A stretch of 64,000 nt of DNA from Rhizobium esperanzae (lineage in GTDB: Bacteria; Pseudomonadota; Alphaproteobacteria; Rhizobiales; Rhizobiaceae): positions 1 to 64,000 of the forward strand of contig NZ_MXPU01000015.1 in NCBI RefSeq assembly GCF_002204185.1, read 5' to 3'. This document shows positions 1-8,013 of this stretch, piece after piece. The notes under the pieces were generated by a model. That model saw only the letters and a program-made list of their open reading frames with translations, had not been told where the DNA came from and ran no database searches. The position numbers were made by a program, and so were the translations under genes. The first letter of the stretch is position 1. The number at the start of each line of letters is the position of its first letter.

Positions 1-618
1 AACCAGTGTAACTTCTCTTGATAAACGTGACCGCCAAAGTCTCTTTCAAAGAACCAGCATCGCTGCCGATCCCGCAAGCTCCGCCGCCCACGTTTCTCTT
101 TCTTCTCATCTTCAATTGTCAAAGAACCGACGACCATCAGCCGTCACCAAAACCCGCTCCAAACCTAAGCCCGAAGCAACAAACCAGCAATCGCCAATCC
201 GCTTGAGTTTCTTCAGAACGAAAGACTTCGTCGCCAGCAGCGCCGCCGCCCTCGTTCAGTGAGTGGGCTTATAGAGCTAACCCCTTTTCTAAGTCAACAC
301 ACCAAGCCAAAGTTTTTTGACATTTTTGTAACAGGTTGATTCGGCTGCTACTTTCTTCACGTTCCTTATCCACAGGCGGCGTTTTCGCGACAAATTTCCG
401 GAGATTTCTTTATCAGCCGGTAAAAAAATCCCGAATTGCCGCTTCTAATCGGCGAAAGATTGCGTGAAAACAGCGGTTTGAGCCAATTTATGGTTAATCG
501 AGGATTAACCCGCCGCTGGCCGGCGAGCTTTAAATTTCCGTCACAAATCAGCAGCTGCAATTTCGGAACCTATCACCGTTTGAGGTGTTGTCTTTCCCAT
601 TGAAGGAAGGAGACCCAC
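1..618. other. Leading non-coding stretch
   Basis: No reading frame here has a convincing ribosome binding site or protein-like composition. The first 200 bases are C/A-rich, and about 290-600 is AT-richer than the rest of the window, as expected of a promoter-bearing intergenic region. It contains one DnaA-box-like 9-mer (listed separately) and presumably the promoter of the gene at 619. The feature on its left side lies outside the window. Confidence 0.5.
366..374 (+). promoter_or_regulatory. DnaA-box-like 9-mer
   Basis: The sequence TTATCCACA is an exact match to the consensus DnaA box and lies in an AT-rich gene-free stretch. I see no second copy within the same few hundred bases and no dnaA, parA or hemE nearby, so an origin is not supported. 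A single 9-mer can occur by chance. Confidence 0.25.
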
Positions 619-957
619 ATGGCTGCCAACACCGATGATATCAGAGCATCTGTCAGCAAGGACATCGCTGCGCTCCAGCAGGAAGTCTCTCGTCTGCAGA
701 AGATGATTTCCGCCCAGGGCGCCGAGGCCTATTACGAAGTGCGCGGCCGCGCCGGCAAGGCATACGACGAAGCCCTGCCCCGCGCAAAAAACGCCGTCGC
801 CCAAATCCGGGCCGAAGGGGCAGCCGCCGCCGGCGCCGCCCGCGAGCATGCGGCCGCAACCACCACCGCACTGGTGCTTGCCGGGGCAGTCGGCTTCCTC
901 ATTGGCTACCTGCTATCCGGCAATTCACAGCCGCAGCCTCGCCATTGGTGGCGCTAA
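619..957 (+). CDS. Small membrane-anchored helical protein (ElaB/YqjD/DUF883-like)
   Basis: A 112-residue protein with a ribosome binding site (GGAAGGAG) just ahead of the ATG. Residues 5-30 are heptad-like and probably coiled coil. Residues about 40-80 are Ala/Arg/Glu-rich helix. Residues about 82-100 form one hydrophobic segment with glycines (AVGFLIGYLLSG), followed by a short Pro/Arg/Trp tail. This helix plus C-terminal anchor is the plan of the ElaB/YqjD/DUF883 proteins, which in enterics are inner-membrane proteins linked to stationary-phase ribosome binding. The family link is by architecture, not by a diagnostic motif, so the function is unproven. Confidence 0.75.
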   Translation: MAANTDDIRASVSKDIAALQQEVSRLQKMISAQGAEAYYEVRGRAGKAYDEALPRAKNAVAQIRAEGAAAAGAAREHAAATTTALVLAGAVGFLIGYLLSGNSQPQPRHWWR

Positions 958-986
958 TCCCCCTGCATCCGCTAAAAAATCATATT

Positions 987-1027
987 TTTACGCACCCGCC
1001 GATCCGTTTTTCGGTAGGGTGCGTAAA
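987..1027. repeat. Perfect 11-bp inverted repeat (hairpin) between two small genes
   Basis: TTTACGCACCC at 987-997 pairs perfectly with GGGTGCGTAAA at 1017-1027, and the loop can fold further (CCGA...TCGG). There is no clear U-run after it on the plus strand, so it is not a textbook terminator. It may be a 3'-end stabilising hairpin of the upstream gene, an attenuator in the leader of the gene at 1096, or a protein-binding palindrome. Confidence 0.55.
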
Positions 1028-1095
1028 TGCTTAGGTCTTATAAAAACCAATTTTTAATGTCAGCAAGGGACCATAAAAACGAAAGGGAGGACAAC

Positions 1096-1302
1096 ATGGA
1101 AAACAAGAGGGCCAATTGCATCATTGAAGTCAGCGTCGATGGCGTTAACGGCCGTTACGCGGTCGGCATCATGAATATGCGTCAGGCACTCGAGCTGCCG
1201 GAAATGCCAAGCCTGTCCTATACCCATCCCGACCCGGCGAAGGCCGCTGCTGGCATCGTCGTCAGCCGCAAGGAACTCGCCGGCTTCATGGCCTGCCGCT
1301 AA
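1096..1302 (+). CDS. Conserved-looking small hypothetical protein
   Basis: A 68-residue protein. The start is chosen at 1096 because a strong GGGAGG (1085-1090) sits five bases upstream; an earlier in-frame ATG at 1027 has no such site. The sequence has no signal peptide or membrane segment and looks like a compact alpha/beta fold (ANCIIEVSVDGVNGRYAVGI). I do not recognise the family. The hairpin at 987-1027 lies in its leader and may control it. Confidence 0.65.
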   Translation: MENKRANCIIEVSVDGVNGRYAVGIMNMRQALELPEMPSLSYTHPDPAKAAAGIVVSRKELAGFMACR

Positions 1303-1457
1303 GGCGGCGCGACCGACCGGTTTTTCGCGCAGACGGCGCTTTATCCGAAGCGCTGACGTCGTTTTGCACCCCTATCGCTCCCTGGTTTGGTTGTCATGCT
1401 GGCATCGTTGTACCGTTCGTGCCAAGAAGCGGCATCGAGACTGGACAGGGATGGCAG

Positions 1458-2261
1458 ATGAGAGACCGGCGCCCATCGCATAAGACGCGCGAGCGGTTAA
1501 AGCCTGCCGCCGACACTGCAGGCAAGCGGGTCACCCTTCCGCGCGCCCTTTCCAAACTCGGCTATTGCTCCCGTACCCAGGCCGAACGGCTGATTGCCGA
1601 AAGCCGCGTCGCCGTCGACGGCCGTACCGTCAGCGATGCCTCTGCATGGGTCGATCTGTCGACGGCGAGGATCAGTGTCGATGGACTTGTCATTGCCGCC
1701 GAGGCGAAAATCTATCTGATGCTCAACAAGCCGCGCGGGCTCGTCACGACCCGCCAGGATCCCGAGGGCAGGCCGACGGTCTATGATTGCCTCAAGAATT
1801 TCGACGTCCCGCACCTCTCTCCGGTCGGACGGCTCGACAAGGCGAGCGAAGGCCTGCTGCTTTTCACCAACGACACCGAATTCGCCCAGACCCTGCTCGA
1901 TCCGCTCACCCATGTGACCAAAACCTATCATGTCCAGATCGACCGCCTCATGGACGACGAGGAAATTGCCGCCATGACATCCGGCATCCGTCATGACGGC
2001 GAGTTGCTGACCGCCACCGCCACACGACGCCTGCGCCAGGGTGACAGGAACTCATGGATCGAGGTCGAGCTCGATGAAGGCCGCAATCGCCAGATCCGTC
2101 GTATGCTGGAGGCGCTCGGGGCCGAATGCTTGCGCCTTGTGCGGGTCGCAATCGGCGGGCTCGAACTCGGCGAACTCCCAAAAGGCGCCGTGCGTGCGCT
2201 GACCGAGGGAGAATTGCAGGGGTTGCGCCGAAGAGCCGGCATGGAAAGGGCGAGACGTTGA
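1458..2261 (+). CDS. rRNA pseudouridine synthase, RsuA/RluB/E/F family
   Basis: A 267-residue enzyme converting a uridine in rRNA to pseudouridine. An N-terminal S4 RNA-binding domain (about residues 27-75, including SKLGYCSRTQAERLI) is followed by the RsuA/RluB-type catalytic domain. The catalytic Asp is in PVGRLDKASEGLLLFTND (Asp127), and the family's C-terminal EGRNRQIRRML motif is present. The start at 1458 has AGGG seven bases upstream; an earlier ATG at 1419 is less likely. The stop overlaps the next gene's start. RluE-like or RluB-like specificity cannot be told from sequence alone. Confidence 0.9.
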   Translation: MRDRRPSHKTRERLKPAADTAGKRVTLPRALSKLGYCSRTQAERLIAESRVAVDGRTVSDASAWVDLSTARISVDGLVIAAEAKIYLMLNKPRGLVTTRQDPEGRPTVYDCLKNFDVPHLSPVGRLDKASEGLLLFTNDTEFAQTLLDPLTHVTKTYHVQIDRLMDDEEIAAMTSGIRHDGELLTATATRRLRQGDRNSWIEVELDEGRNRQIRRMLEALGAECLRLVRVAIGGLELGELPKGAVRALTEGELQGLRRRAGMERARR

Positions 2262-2971
2262 CCGATGTGTCGGAGATGGCGCCGCATGACTTCTGGCAGG
2301 AGATCCATCCGCCCGGCACCTTTCCCGAGGATCGGGAATTCACCACTTTCTATGTCGCCACGCTGGAGGACGGCCGCCAGCTTCGCCTGCCGATACGCGT
2401 GTTGGCAGATGGCGATCACGCCCTCGCTTCGCTGATCGTCAACCAGGCGAGCTTCGCCGTCCTCGGCGCGTTGGCCGACGGTCTCGCCGAAAAGATCAGA
2501 CCCATGGGCGTCGATGTCATCGCCGGTCTGCCGACGCTCGGCTTGACGCTTGCCGCCGCCGTTGCCCAGAAGCTCGGCCACGGCCGCTACGTCCCTCTCG
2601 GCACCTCGCGAAAGTTCTGGTACCGCGACGAACTCTCCGTTCCTCTGTCTTCGATCACCACGCCGACACAGGACAAGCGCCTCTATATCGATCCGCGCAT
2701 GCTGCCGCTGCTGACCGGACGGCGCGTCGCCCTGATCGACGACGTCATTTCCAGCGGCGCCTCGATCGTCTCGGGCCTTGAGCTGTTGACGGCCTGCGGC
2801 ATCGAACCCGTCGTTATCGGCGCGGCCATGTTGCAATCGGAGCGCTGGCGCGACAGCCTCGCAGCCGCCGGGCCGCAATGGGTCGCGCGCATCCGCGGTG
2901 TCTTCGCAACGCCCGTGCTGGAGCGGAATGCCGAGGGCCGCTGGCAGGTTTCGGCCCGAGCGAAGACATGA
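2258..2971 (+). CDS. Phosphoribosyltransferase-family protein
   Basis: A 237-residue type I phosphoribosyltransferase fold. The PRPP-binding loop is IDDVISSGASI (about residues 160-170), and the upstream Gly-rich GLPTLGLTLA segment is typical of adenine-PRT-like proteins. I place the start at a TTG (2258) with GGAAAGGG seven bases upstream, overlapping the stop of the pseudouridine synthase; an ATG at 2276 is the alternative. The N-terminal 50 residues are not part of the core fold. The substrate base is unknown; a role in purine salvage is only inference from the fold. Confidence 0.8.
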   Translation: MTDVSEMAPHDFWQEIHPPGTFPEDREFTTFYVATLEDGRQLRLPIRVLADGDHALASLIVNQASFAVLGALADGLAEKIRPMGVDVIAGLPTLGLTLAAAVAQKLGHGRYVPLGTSRKFWYRDELSVPLSSITTPTQDKRLYIDPRMLPLLTGRRVALIDDVISSGASIVSGLELLTACGIEPVVIGAAMLQSERWRDSLAAAGPQWVARIRGVFATPVLERNAEGRWQVSARAKT

Positions 2972-3111
2972 GATTGTTCAATCTTTGCGGGCTGGCGCCT
3001 CTGTACAGCAGATGAGGAACGACTACAGTCCGCCCAGGGCCTGTCATCCGGAAATCTGCAGCAGTTCCGGTACCGCGACATGCCGCCGTCAATGAAACAC
3101 CGGATCCGCCC

Positions 3112-4854
3112 ATGTCGTTCGAGCAAGCATCCCTGCTGATCCTTCTGGTGGCGATGCTCGTTCTCTTCTCGCTCGAGCGCATACGCATCGAGGTGACTGC
3201 GATTGCCGGCCTGCTCGCCGGCTATGCGCTCGGACTTTATCCGGTCGATCAAATCTTCGCGGGCTTCGCCAGCCCCGTCGTTATCACCGTCATCGAAATC
3301 CTGCTGATCGTCCAGGTGTTGGCACGCGCCAAGCTCTTCGACAACCTCGCGGCGCGTGTCGCAGCCGCAAGACCATCGAACTTCAAGGTCATATCAGGCG
3401 CTTCCTCGCTTGCCGGCTTTCTTTCCATCTTCATGAACAATATCGGCGCCTTTGCGATCACCCTGCCGGTGGCGCTGCGGCTTGGCGTCGCGCTCTCAAT
3501 CCCCCGCCGTCAGCTCGTCATGCCCATCTCGTTTGCCGCCTTGCTCGGCGGGCTCGTCTCGCTGATCGGCACGCCCGCCAACCTGCTCGTCAGCGACGCG
3601 CTTGCCAGGACGTCCGGCGCGGGTTTTCATTTCTTCGATTTCAGCTATGTCGGGCTGCCAGTCGCAATCGCCGGCATCCTGCTCATCGCCTTTCGGGTCC
3701 GATACTTGTTTCCGGAACCTGACGCAGTGCCGGCAACGCTCGCCCAGGGCTCGCGTCGCATTGTCGTCGAACGTCGCATTCCCAATGCTTCGCCGCTGAT
3801 CGGCACACGGCTTTCCGAGTGTCCGACCCGCTTCGGCATCAAACCGCACGCGCTGATCCGTGACGGCAATTTTGTGTTTGGGCCGCTCGACCAGTCAATG
3901 ATCAGCGCGGGCGACGTGCTGCTTGCCGAAGGCGCCGAAGACCTCTTTGCCGGCCTTGCCGCCACACAGGCCCTGGTGGCCGATGCCCATCTGACTGGTC
4001 GGCCGCCAGATTTCACCCGGGTGGAAACCGTCGTCATGCCCGAAAGCACACTGGTGGGTTCACGCGTCAGCTCACTCGAAGTCTTCCACCATCGCGGCAT
4101 CGCAGTCACTGCTCTTTCCATGCGCACACCGCGCATCGAAGGCCGCTTTCTCGATCTGCAACTGTCGATTGGTGATATATTGACGCTGGAAGGGCCGCGT
4201 ACGGCAATCGCCGAAGCGCTGGAGGAAAGCGAGTGTCTGCCGCTTGCTCCGACAGCTTCAGCCGAACCGGCCCTCCTCTCGTGGCGGCCTTTCGTATTAT
4301 TTGCCTGCGGCGTCGCGGCATCGGCGGCGGGCCTGCATCCCGAGGTCGCTTTTGCGGGTGTCGTCCTCGTCCTCGCTTTGCTCAATCATCTCAACATCCG
4401 CCAGGCGATGGCCGACCTCAACTGGCCGATCATCATCATGCTCGCGGCGATGATTCCTATCGGACAAGCGGTGGCCAGCACCGGGGCGGCCGAAGCGATT
4501 GCCGGCTGGCTGAGCTTCATCGTGGCGGTTAACCATCCGCTTTCCGGCATCGCCCTCATCCTCTTCCTCGCGATGGCGCTGACGCCTTTCGTCAACAACG
4601 CGACGGTCGCAATCGTGCTCGCCCCGATCGCACTCGAATTTGCAAGGATCGGGCGGCACGCACCGGACGCCTATCTGATCGCGGTCGCCATCGGCGCCTC
4701 GCTCGATTTTCTGACGCCCTTCGGCCATCACAACAACACGTTGGCGATGGGCATCGGCGGCTACCGCTTCAGCGACTTCCTGCGGGCCGGCTGGCCGCTT
4801 GCCGTCGTAACTTACGGCCTCGCTCTGTTTCTTCTGGCTCTGTTCTGGCTGTAA
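3112..4854 (+). CDS. SLC13/DASS-type anion permease with paired TrkA-C domains
   Basis: A 580-residue inner-membrane protein with two blocks of transmembrane helices (about residues 1-200 and 385-580) around a soluble middle. The middle (about 210-375) contains two repeats of TrkA-C/RCK-C character (for example PLIGTRLSECPTRFGIKPHA and STLVGSRVSSLEVFHHRGIA). This is the layout of SLC13-family permeases for sulfate, dicarboxylates or related anions. Each membrane half carries a family-like Asn/Thr-Pro signature (IGTPANLLVSDAL; TPFVNNATVAIVLAP). It is monocistronic between a phosphoribosyltransferase and purC, so context gives no substrate. Confidence 0.88.
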   Translation: MSFEQASLLILLVAMLVLFSLERIRIEVTAIAGLLAGYALGLYPVDQIFAGFASPVVITVIEILLIVQVLARAKLFDNLAARVAAARPSNFKVISGASSLAGFLSIFMNNIGAFAITLPVALRLGVALSIPRRQLVMPISFAALLGGLVSLIGTPANLLVSDALARTSGAGFHFFDFSYVGLPVAIAGILLIAFRVRYLFPEPDAVPATLAQGSRRIVVERRIPNASPLIGTRLSECPTRFGIKPHALIRDGNFVFGPLDQSMISAGDVLLAEGAEDLFAGLAATQALVADAHLTGRPPDFTRVETVVMPESTLVGSRVSSLEVFHHRGIAVTALSMRTPRIEGRFLDLQLSIGDILTLEGPRTAIAEALEESECLPLAPTASAEPALLSWRPFVLFACGVAASAAGLHPEVAFAGVVLVLALLNHLNIRQAMADLNWPIIIMLAAMIPIGQAVASTGAAEAIAGWLSFIVAVNHPLSGIALILFLAMALTPFVNNATVAIVLAPIALEFARIGRHAPDAYLIAVAIGASLDFLTPFGHHNNTLAMGIGGYRFSDFLRAGWPLAVVTYGLALFLLALFWL

Positions 4855-4939
4855 TGCGATACTTCGGCTCGGCTTGACTTCGCCGGTAATGAAACTAGAG
4901 CAGGAAGCCATCAGCCAAATACAAGGACAGTCGAGCGCC

Positions 4940-5884
4940 GTGCGAATCCTCTCCGAAGCCCATTTCCCGGAACTGCCGAACTACTATCGCGGCAAGGTGC
5001 GCGAGAATTACGACCTTCCCGACGGACGCCGAATCATTATCAGCACAGATCGGCTGAGCGCTTTCGACCGCATCCTCACTTGTATTCCCTATAAGGGCCA
5101 GGTTCTGACGCAGACCGCGCGTTACTGGTTCGAGGCGACGAAGGACATTTGCCCGAACCACGTGCTCGACTATCCCGATCCGAATGTGGTCATCGGCAAG
5201 CGGCTCGACATCCTGCCGGTCGAAATCGTCGTGCGCGGTTATCTCGCCGGCACCACCGGCACCTCGATCCTGACCCTCTATAAGAAGGGTGAGCGGGAGA
5301 TGTACGGCATACGTCTGCCGGACGGCATGCGCGACAATCAGATCCTGCCGGAACCGGTCATCACGCCGACCAGCAAGGAATTCGACGGAGGCCATGACGA
5401 ACCGCTGACGCCTGCCGAAATCGTCACGCGAGGCCTTCTGACCAGCCGGCAGTGGGAAACCTTGTCGAAATATGCGCTCGCGCTCTTTGCCCGCGGCCAG
5501 GAAATGGCCGCGAAGCAAGGCCTGATCCTCGTCGATACCAAATATGAATTCGGTACCGATGGCGACGGCAACATCATTCTCGCCGACGAGATTCACACGC
5601 CGGACAGCAGCCGCTACTGGCTTGCCGAAACCTATCCGGCAAGTTTTGCCGCTGGCAAGCGCCCGGATAGTTTCGACAAGGACTTCGTCCGTGCGTGGGT
5701 GGCGGAGCGCTGCGATCCTTATAAGGACGAGATTCCAGAAATCCCCACCGAACTGATCGAGCAAACCTCGGCCGTCTATATCAGGGCCTACGAGGCAATA
5801 ACCGGCGAGCGCTTTGTTCCAGACAATAGCGGCGAGACGCCACTTGCCCGTGTCCGCAGCAACCTCGCCCCCTATTTCCCTTGA
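4940..5884 (+). CDS. purC: Phosphoribosylaminoimidazole-succinocarboxamide synthase
   Basis: SAICAR synthetase, joining CAIR and aspartate with ATP in de novo purine synthesis in the cytosol. Family motifs are clear: YRGKVRENYDL and STDRLSAFDRIL near the N terminus, EIVVRGYLAGT in the middle, and LVDTKYEFG with LADEIHTPDSSRYW in the catalytic C-terminal half. It is the long form (about 314 residues). I place the start at a GTG with AAGGA upstream because homologues begin at about this residue; an ATG at 4889 would add 17 residues. It stands alone rather than in a pur cluster. Confidence 0.93.
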   Translation: MRILSEAHFPELPNYYRGKVRENYDLPDGRRIIISTDRLSAFDRILTCIPYKGQVLTQTARYWFEATKDICPNHVLDYPDPNVVIGKRLDILPVEIVVRGYLAGTTGTSILTLYKKGEREMYGIRLPDGMRDNQILPEPVITPTSKEFDGGHDEPLTPAEIVTRGLLTSRQWETLSKYALALFARGQEMAAKQGLILVDTKYEFGTDGDGNIILADEIHTPDSSRYWLAETYPASFAAGKRPDSFDKDFVRAWVAERCDPYKDEIPEIPTELIEQTSAVYIRAYEAITGERFVPDNSGETPLARVRSNLAPYFP

Positions 5885-5992
5885 ACAGGCGACGTGCGAA
5901 AGCCGCCGGGCCTTGCATCGGCTTGGCAGTTTTCGCTGAATAGCGCTAGCATCGGCAAAAAGGGATACCGGGCGCGGCCCGGCGGGGGACGG

Positions 5993-6595
5993 ATGGTAAG
6001 AAGGCCGAGACGCAAGGCCGAGGAAACGCGACAGGACATCCTCTCCATGGCGGAGATGCTGTTTCGCGAACGCGGCTTCGCCGCGGTGTCGATTGCCGAT
6101 ATATCAGGCGCGCTGCACATGTCACCCGCCAACGTCTTCAAGCATTTCCGTTCAAAGGTGGCGCTGGTCGATGCCATCGCCGGGCGACATCTCGACAATG
6201 CCGCCGAGCGTTTCGTCCCTGTCGACCAGGCCATGCCCGCGAAAGAGCAATTGCTCCGCTTCGTCCTGCGCCTGCTGGAGGGCCATCTGCAGGATATCCA
6301 GAAAAGCCCTTACATCTTCGAAATGGTGCTCTCGACCATCGACGCCAAACTCGAAGCCGGCAATCGCTATCGCGCCCGTATCGAGGAGAAAATCGGCGAG
6401 ATCATCCGCAAAGGCATGGTGGAAGGACGTTATCATTGCCGCGATCCCGAGCGTGCGGCACAGACCGTCGCCGATGTGCTCGCCTGCGTGCTGCACCCTG
6501 TCCTCATCATCCGCGACGACAAGGAGACGCTGGTGCATCGTGCCGAGGAAATCGTCGGCTTCGTCGATGCCGCACTGCAAAATAGCGCTTGCTAA
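5993..6595 (+). CDS. TetR/AcrR-family repressor of the adjacent efflux genes
   Basis: A 200-residue regulator. The N-terminal helix-turn-helix is clear (AEMLFRERGFAAVSIADISG then MSPANVFKHFRSK). The C-terminal part is all-helical, as in TetR ligand-binding domains. The start at 5993 has a GGGGGA site upstream; an earlier ATG at 5894 would add an unlikely 33-residue tail. It lies directly upstream of, and in the same direction as, the RND efflux genes, the arrangement of repressor-pump loci such as Brucella bepR-bepDE. It probably binds the palindrome at 6611-6626. Confidence 0.88.
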   Translation: MVRRPRRKAEETRQDILSMAEMLFRERGFAAVSIADISGALHMSPANVFKHFRSKVALVDAIAGRHLDNAAERFVPVDQAMPAKEQLLRFVLRLLEGHLQDIQKSPYIFEMVLSTIDAKLEAGNRYRARIEEKIGEIIRKGMVEGRYHCRDPERAAQTVADVLACVLHPVLIIRDDKETLVHRAEEIVGFVDAALQNSAC

Positions 6596-6610
6596 GTGAC
6601 GGTTGCTGAC

Positions 6611-6626
6611 TTACGTCACTTCGTAA
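6611..6626. promoter_or_regulatory. Candidate TetR operator ahead of the efflux genes
   Basis: TTACG-N6-CGTAA lies 15 bases after the regulator's stop and about 130 bases before the adaptor start. An inverted repeat in this position is what a TetR-type repressor of the downstream pump would use. The arms are short, so this is tentative. Confidence 0.35.
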
Positions 6627-6753
6627 AGCTTTTGTTAGACTCGGGATTATGGCATTTGAGGCCAAGCTCGTCCTGACGCTTATATAAGCCTGCGCTCGGC
6701 CCGGCCGGGCCCGTGGATCGAACGGCGATTGCCACCGCATGAGGGAATTCAGA

Positions 6754-7965
6754 ATGATTCGGCGTGCCGTCCTCATCTCCTCGGCCCTGCTGGCCGGCGC
6801 ATTGCTTGGCGCCTGCAGCGACAACGCCGGCAAGCCCGCGGGCAATGCCGGCGCGGGCGCCGCGCAGCAGGCGACCCCCGTTGGCGTGATCGCCCTGACG
6901 AAGGCAAGTTTCCCGATCACGACGATCCTTCCTGGCCGCGCCGAAGCCTTTCAGACGGCCGACATCCGGCCGCAGGTGAGCGGCATCATCCGCGAGATCG
7001 CCTTCAAGGAAGGCGGCGAGATCAAGAAGGGCGACCTTCTTTATCAGATCGAGGATGCACCCTATATCGCCGCCGTCGAGCAGGCCAAGGCGGCCATCTC
7101 CAAGGCCGAGGCGAGCGTGCCGAGCGCTGAAAGCAATCTCGAACGCTACCAGCGCCTCGTCGGCAGCGGCGCCACCCAGATCGAATACGAGACAGCCAGG
7201 ACGACGCTTCTTCAGGCGAAGGCCGAGGTCGAATCGGCAAAGGCTGCCCTTTCCGCGGCACAGATCGACCTTGACCACACGAAGATCGTCGCGCCCTTCG
7301 ACGGTGTCATCGACCAGACCGCCTACAATATCGGCAATGTCGTCTCGGCCAACCAGACGTCAGCGCTGACGACGATCCGCCAGCTCGATCCGATCTATAT
7401 CTCTCTGACGGAATCGAGCACCAACCTCCTGAGGCTGCGCGATGCGATGGCCGCCGGCGACATCAAGGGCGCGGAGAACGTCGCCTTTCACCTGATCCTG
7501 GAAGACGGCAAGGAATATAATCAGCAGGGCAAGCTCGACATGTCGAAGCAGGTGGTCAGCGAGACCACGGGCACCTTCATCATCCGTGTGCTCTTTCCCA
7601 ATCCCGACCGTATCGTCCTGCCCGGCATGTATGTCCGCGCAACCGTCGAACTCGGCGCCGAAACCGGTTATGCGCTGCCGCAGCTGGCGACGAGCCGTGA
7701 CGCCAACGGCCGACTGACGGCGCAATTCGTTTCCGCCGACGGCAAGGTCGAAACCCGCGCCTTCGAGAACAGCTCGCCCTCCAACAATTCCTGGCTGGTG
7801 ACCGAAGGCATCAACGACGGCGATCAGCTGATCGTCACCGGTCTGCAGTCGGTCGCGGCGGGCATGCCGGTAAAGCCGGTTCCGATGAAGATCAACGACA
7901 ATGGCGTGGTCGTGGCTGCCGAGCAGCCCGCGGCCGGTGACGCTGGGAAGCCCGCAGCGAAGTAA
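6754..7965 (+). CDS. RND efflux periplasmic adaptor (AcrA/MexA-like lipoprotein)
   Basis: A 403-residue membrane-fusion protein linking the inner-membrane pump to the outer-membrane channel. It has a lipoprotein signal (ALLGAC, lipid-modified Cys near residue 21), lipoyl-type half motifs (RPQVSGIIREIAFKEGG and DLDHTKIVAPFDGVID) and a helical hairpin between them (about 95-165). Beta-barrel and membrane-proximal domains follow. The start at 6754 is preferred over 6739 because GAGGGA lies seven bases upstream of it. It is followed 48 bases later by the pump gene. Confidence 0.93.
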   Translation: MIRRAVLISSALLAGALLGACSDNAGKPAGNAGAGAAQQATPVGVIALTKASFPITTILPGRAEAFQTADIRPQVSGIIREIAFKEGGEIKKGDLLYQIEDAPYIAAVEQAKAAISKAEASVPSAESNLERYQRLVGSGATQIEYETARTTLLQAKAEVESAKAALSAAQIDLDHTKIVAPFDGVIDQTAYNIGNVVSANQTSALTTIRQLDPIYISLTESSTNLLRLRDAMAAGDIKGAENVAFHLILEDGKEYNQQGKLDMSKQVVSETTGTFIIRVLFPNPDRIVLPGMYVRATVELGAETGYALPQLATSRDANGRLTAQFVSADGKVETRAFENSSPSNNSWLVTEGINDGDQLIVTGLQSVAAGMPVKPVPMKINDNGVVVAAEQPAAGDAGKPAAK

Positions 7966-8013
7966 TCGCTGCGAGCCCGCATCGTCACCGTCTCAGCCGC
8001 ATAGGAACAACCG

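Noticed and set aside
366..374. Replication origin suggested by an exact DnaA box
   Set aside because: Only one box, with no origin-linked genes and no cluster of 9-mers or AT-rich 13-mers.
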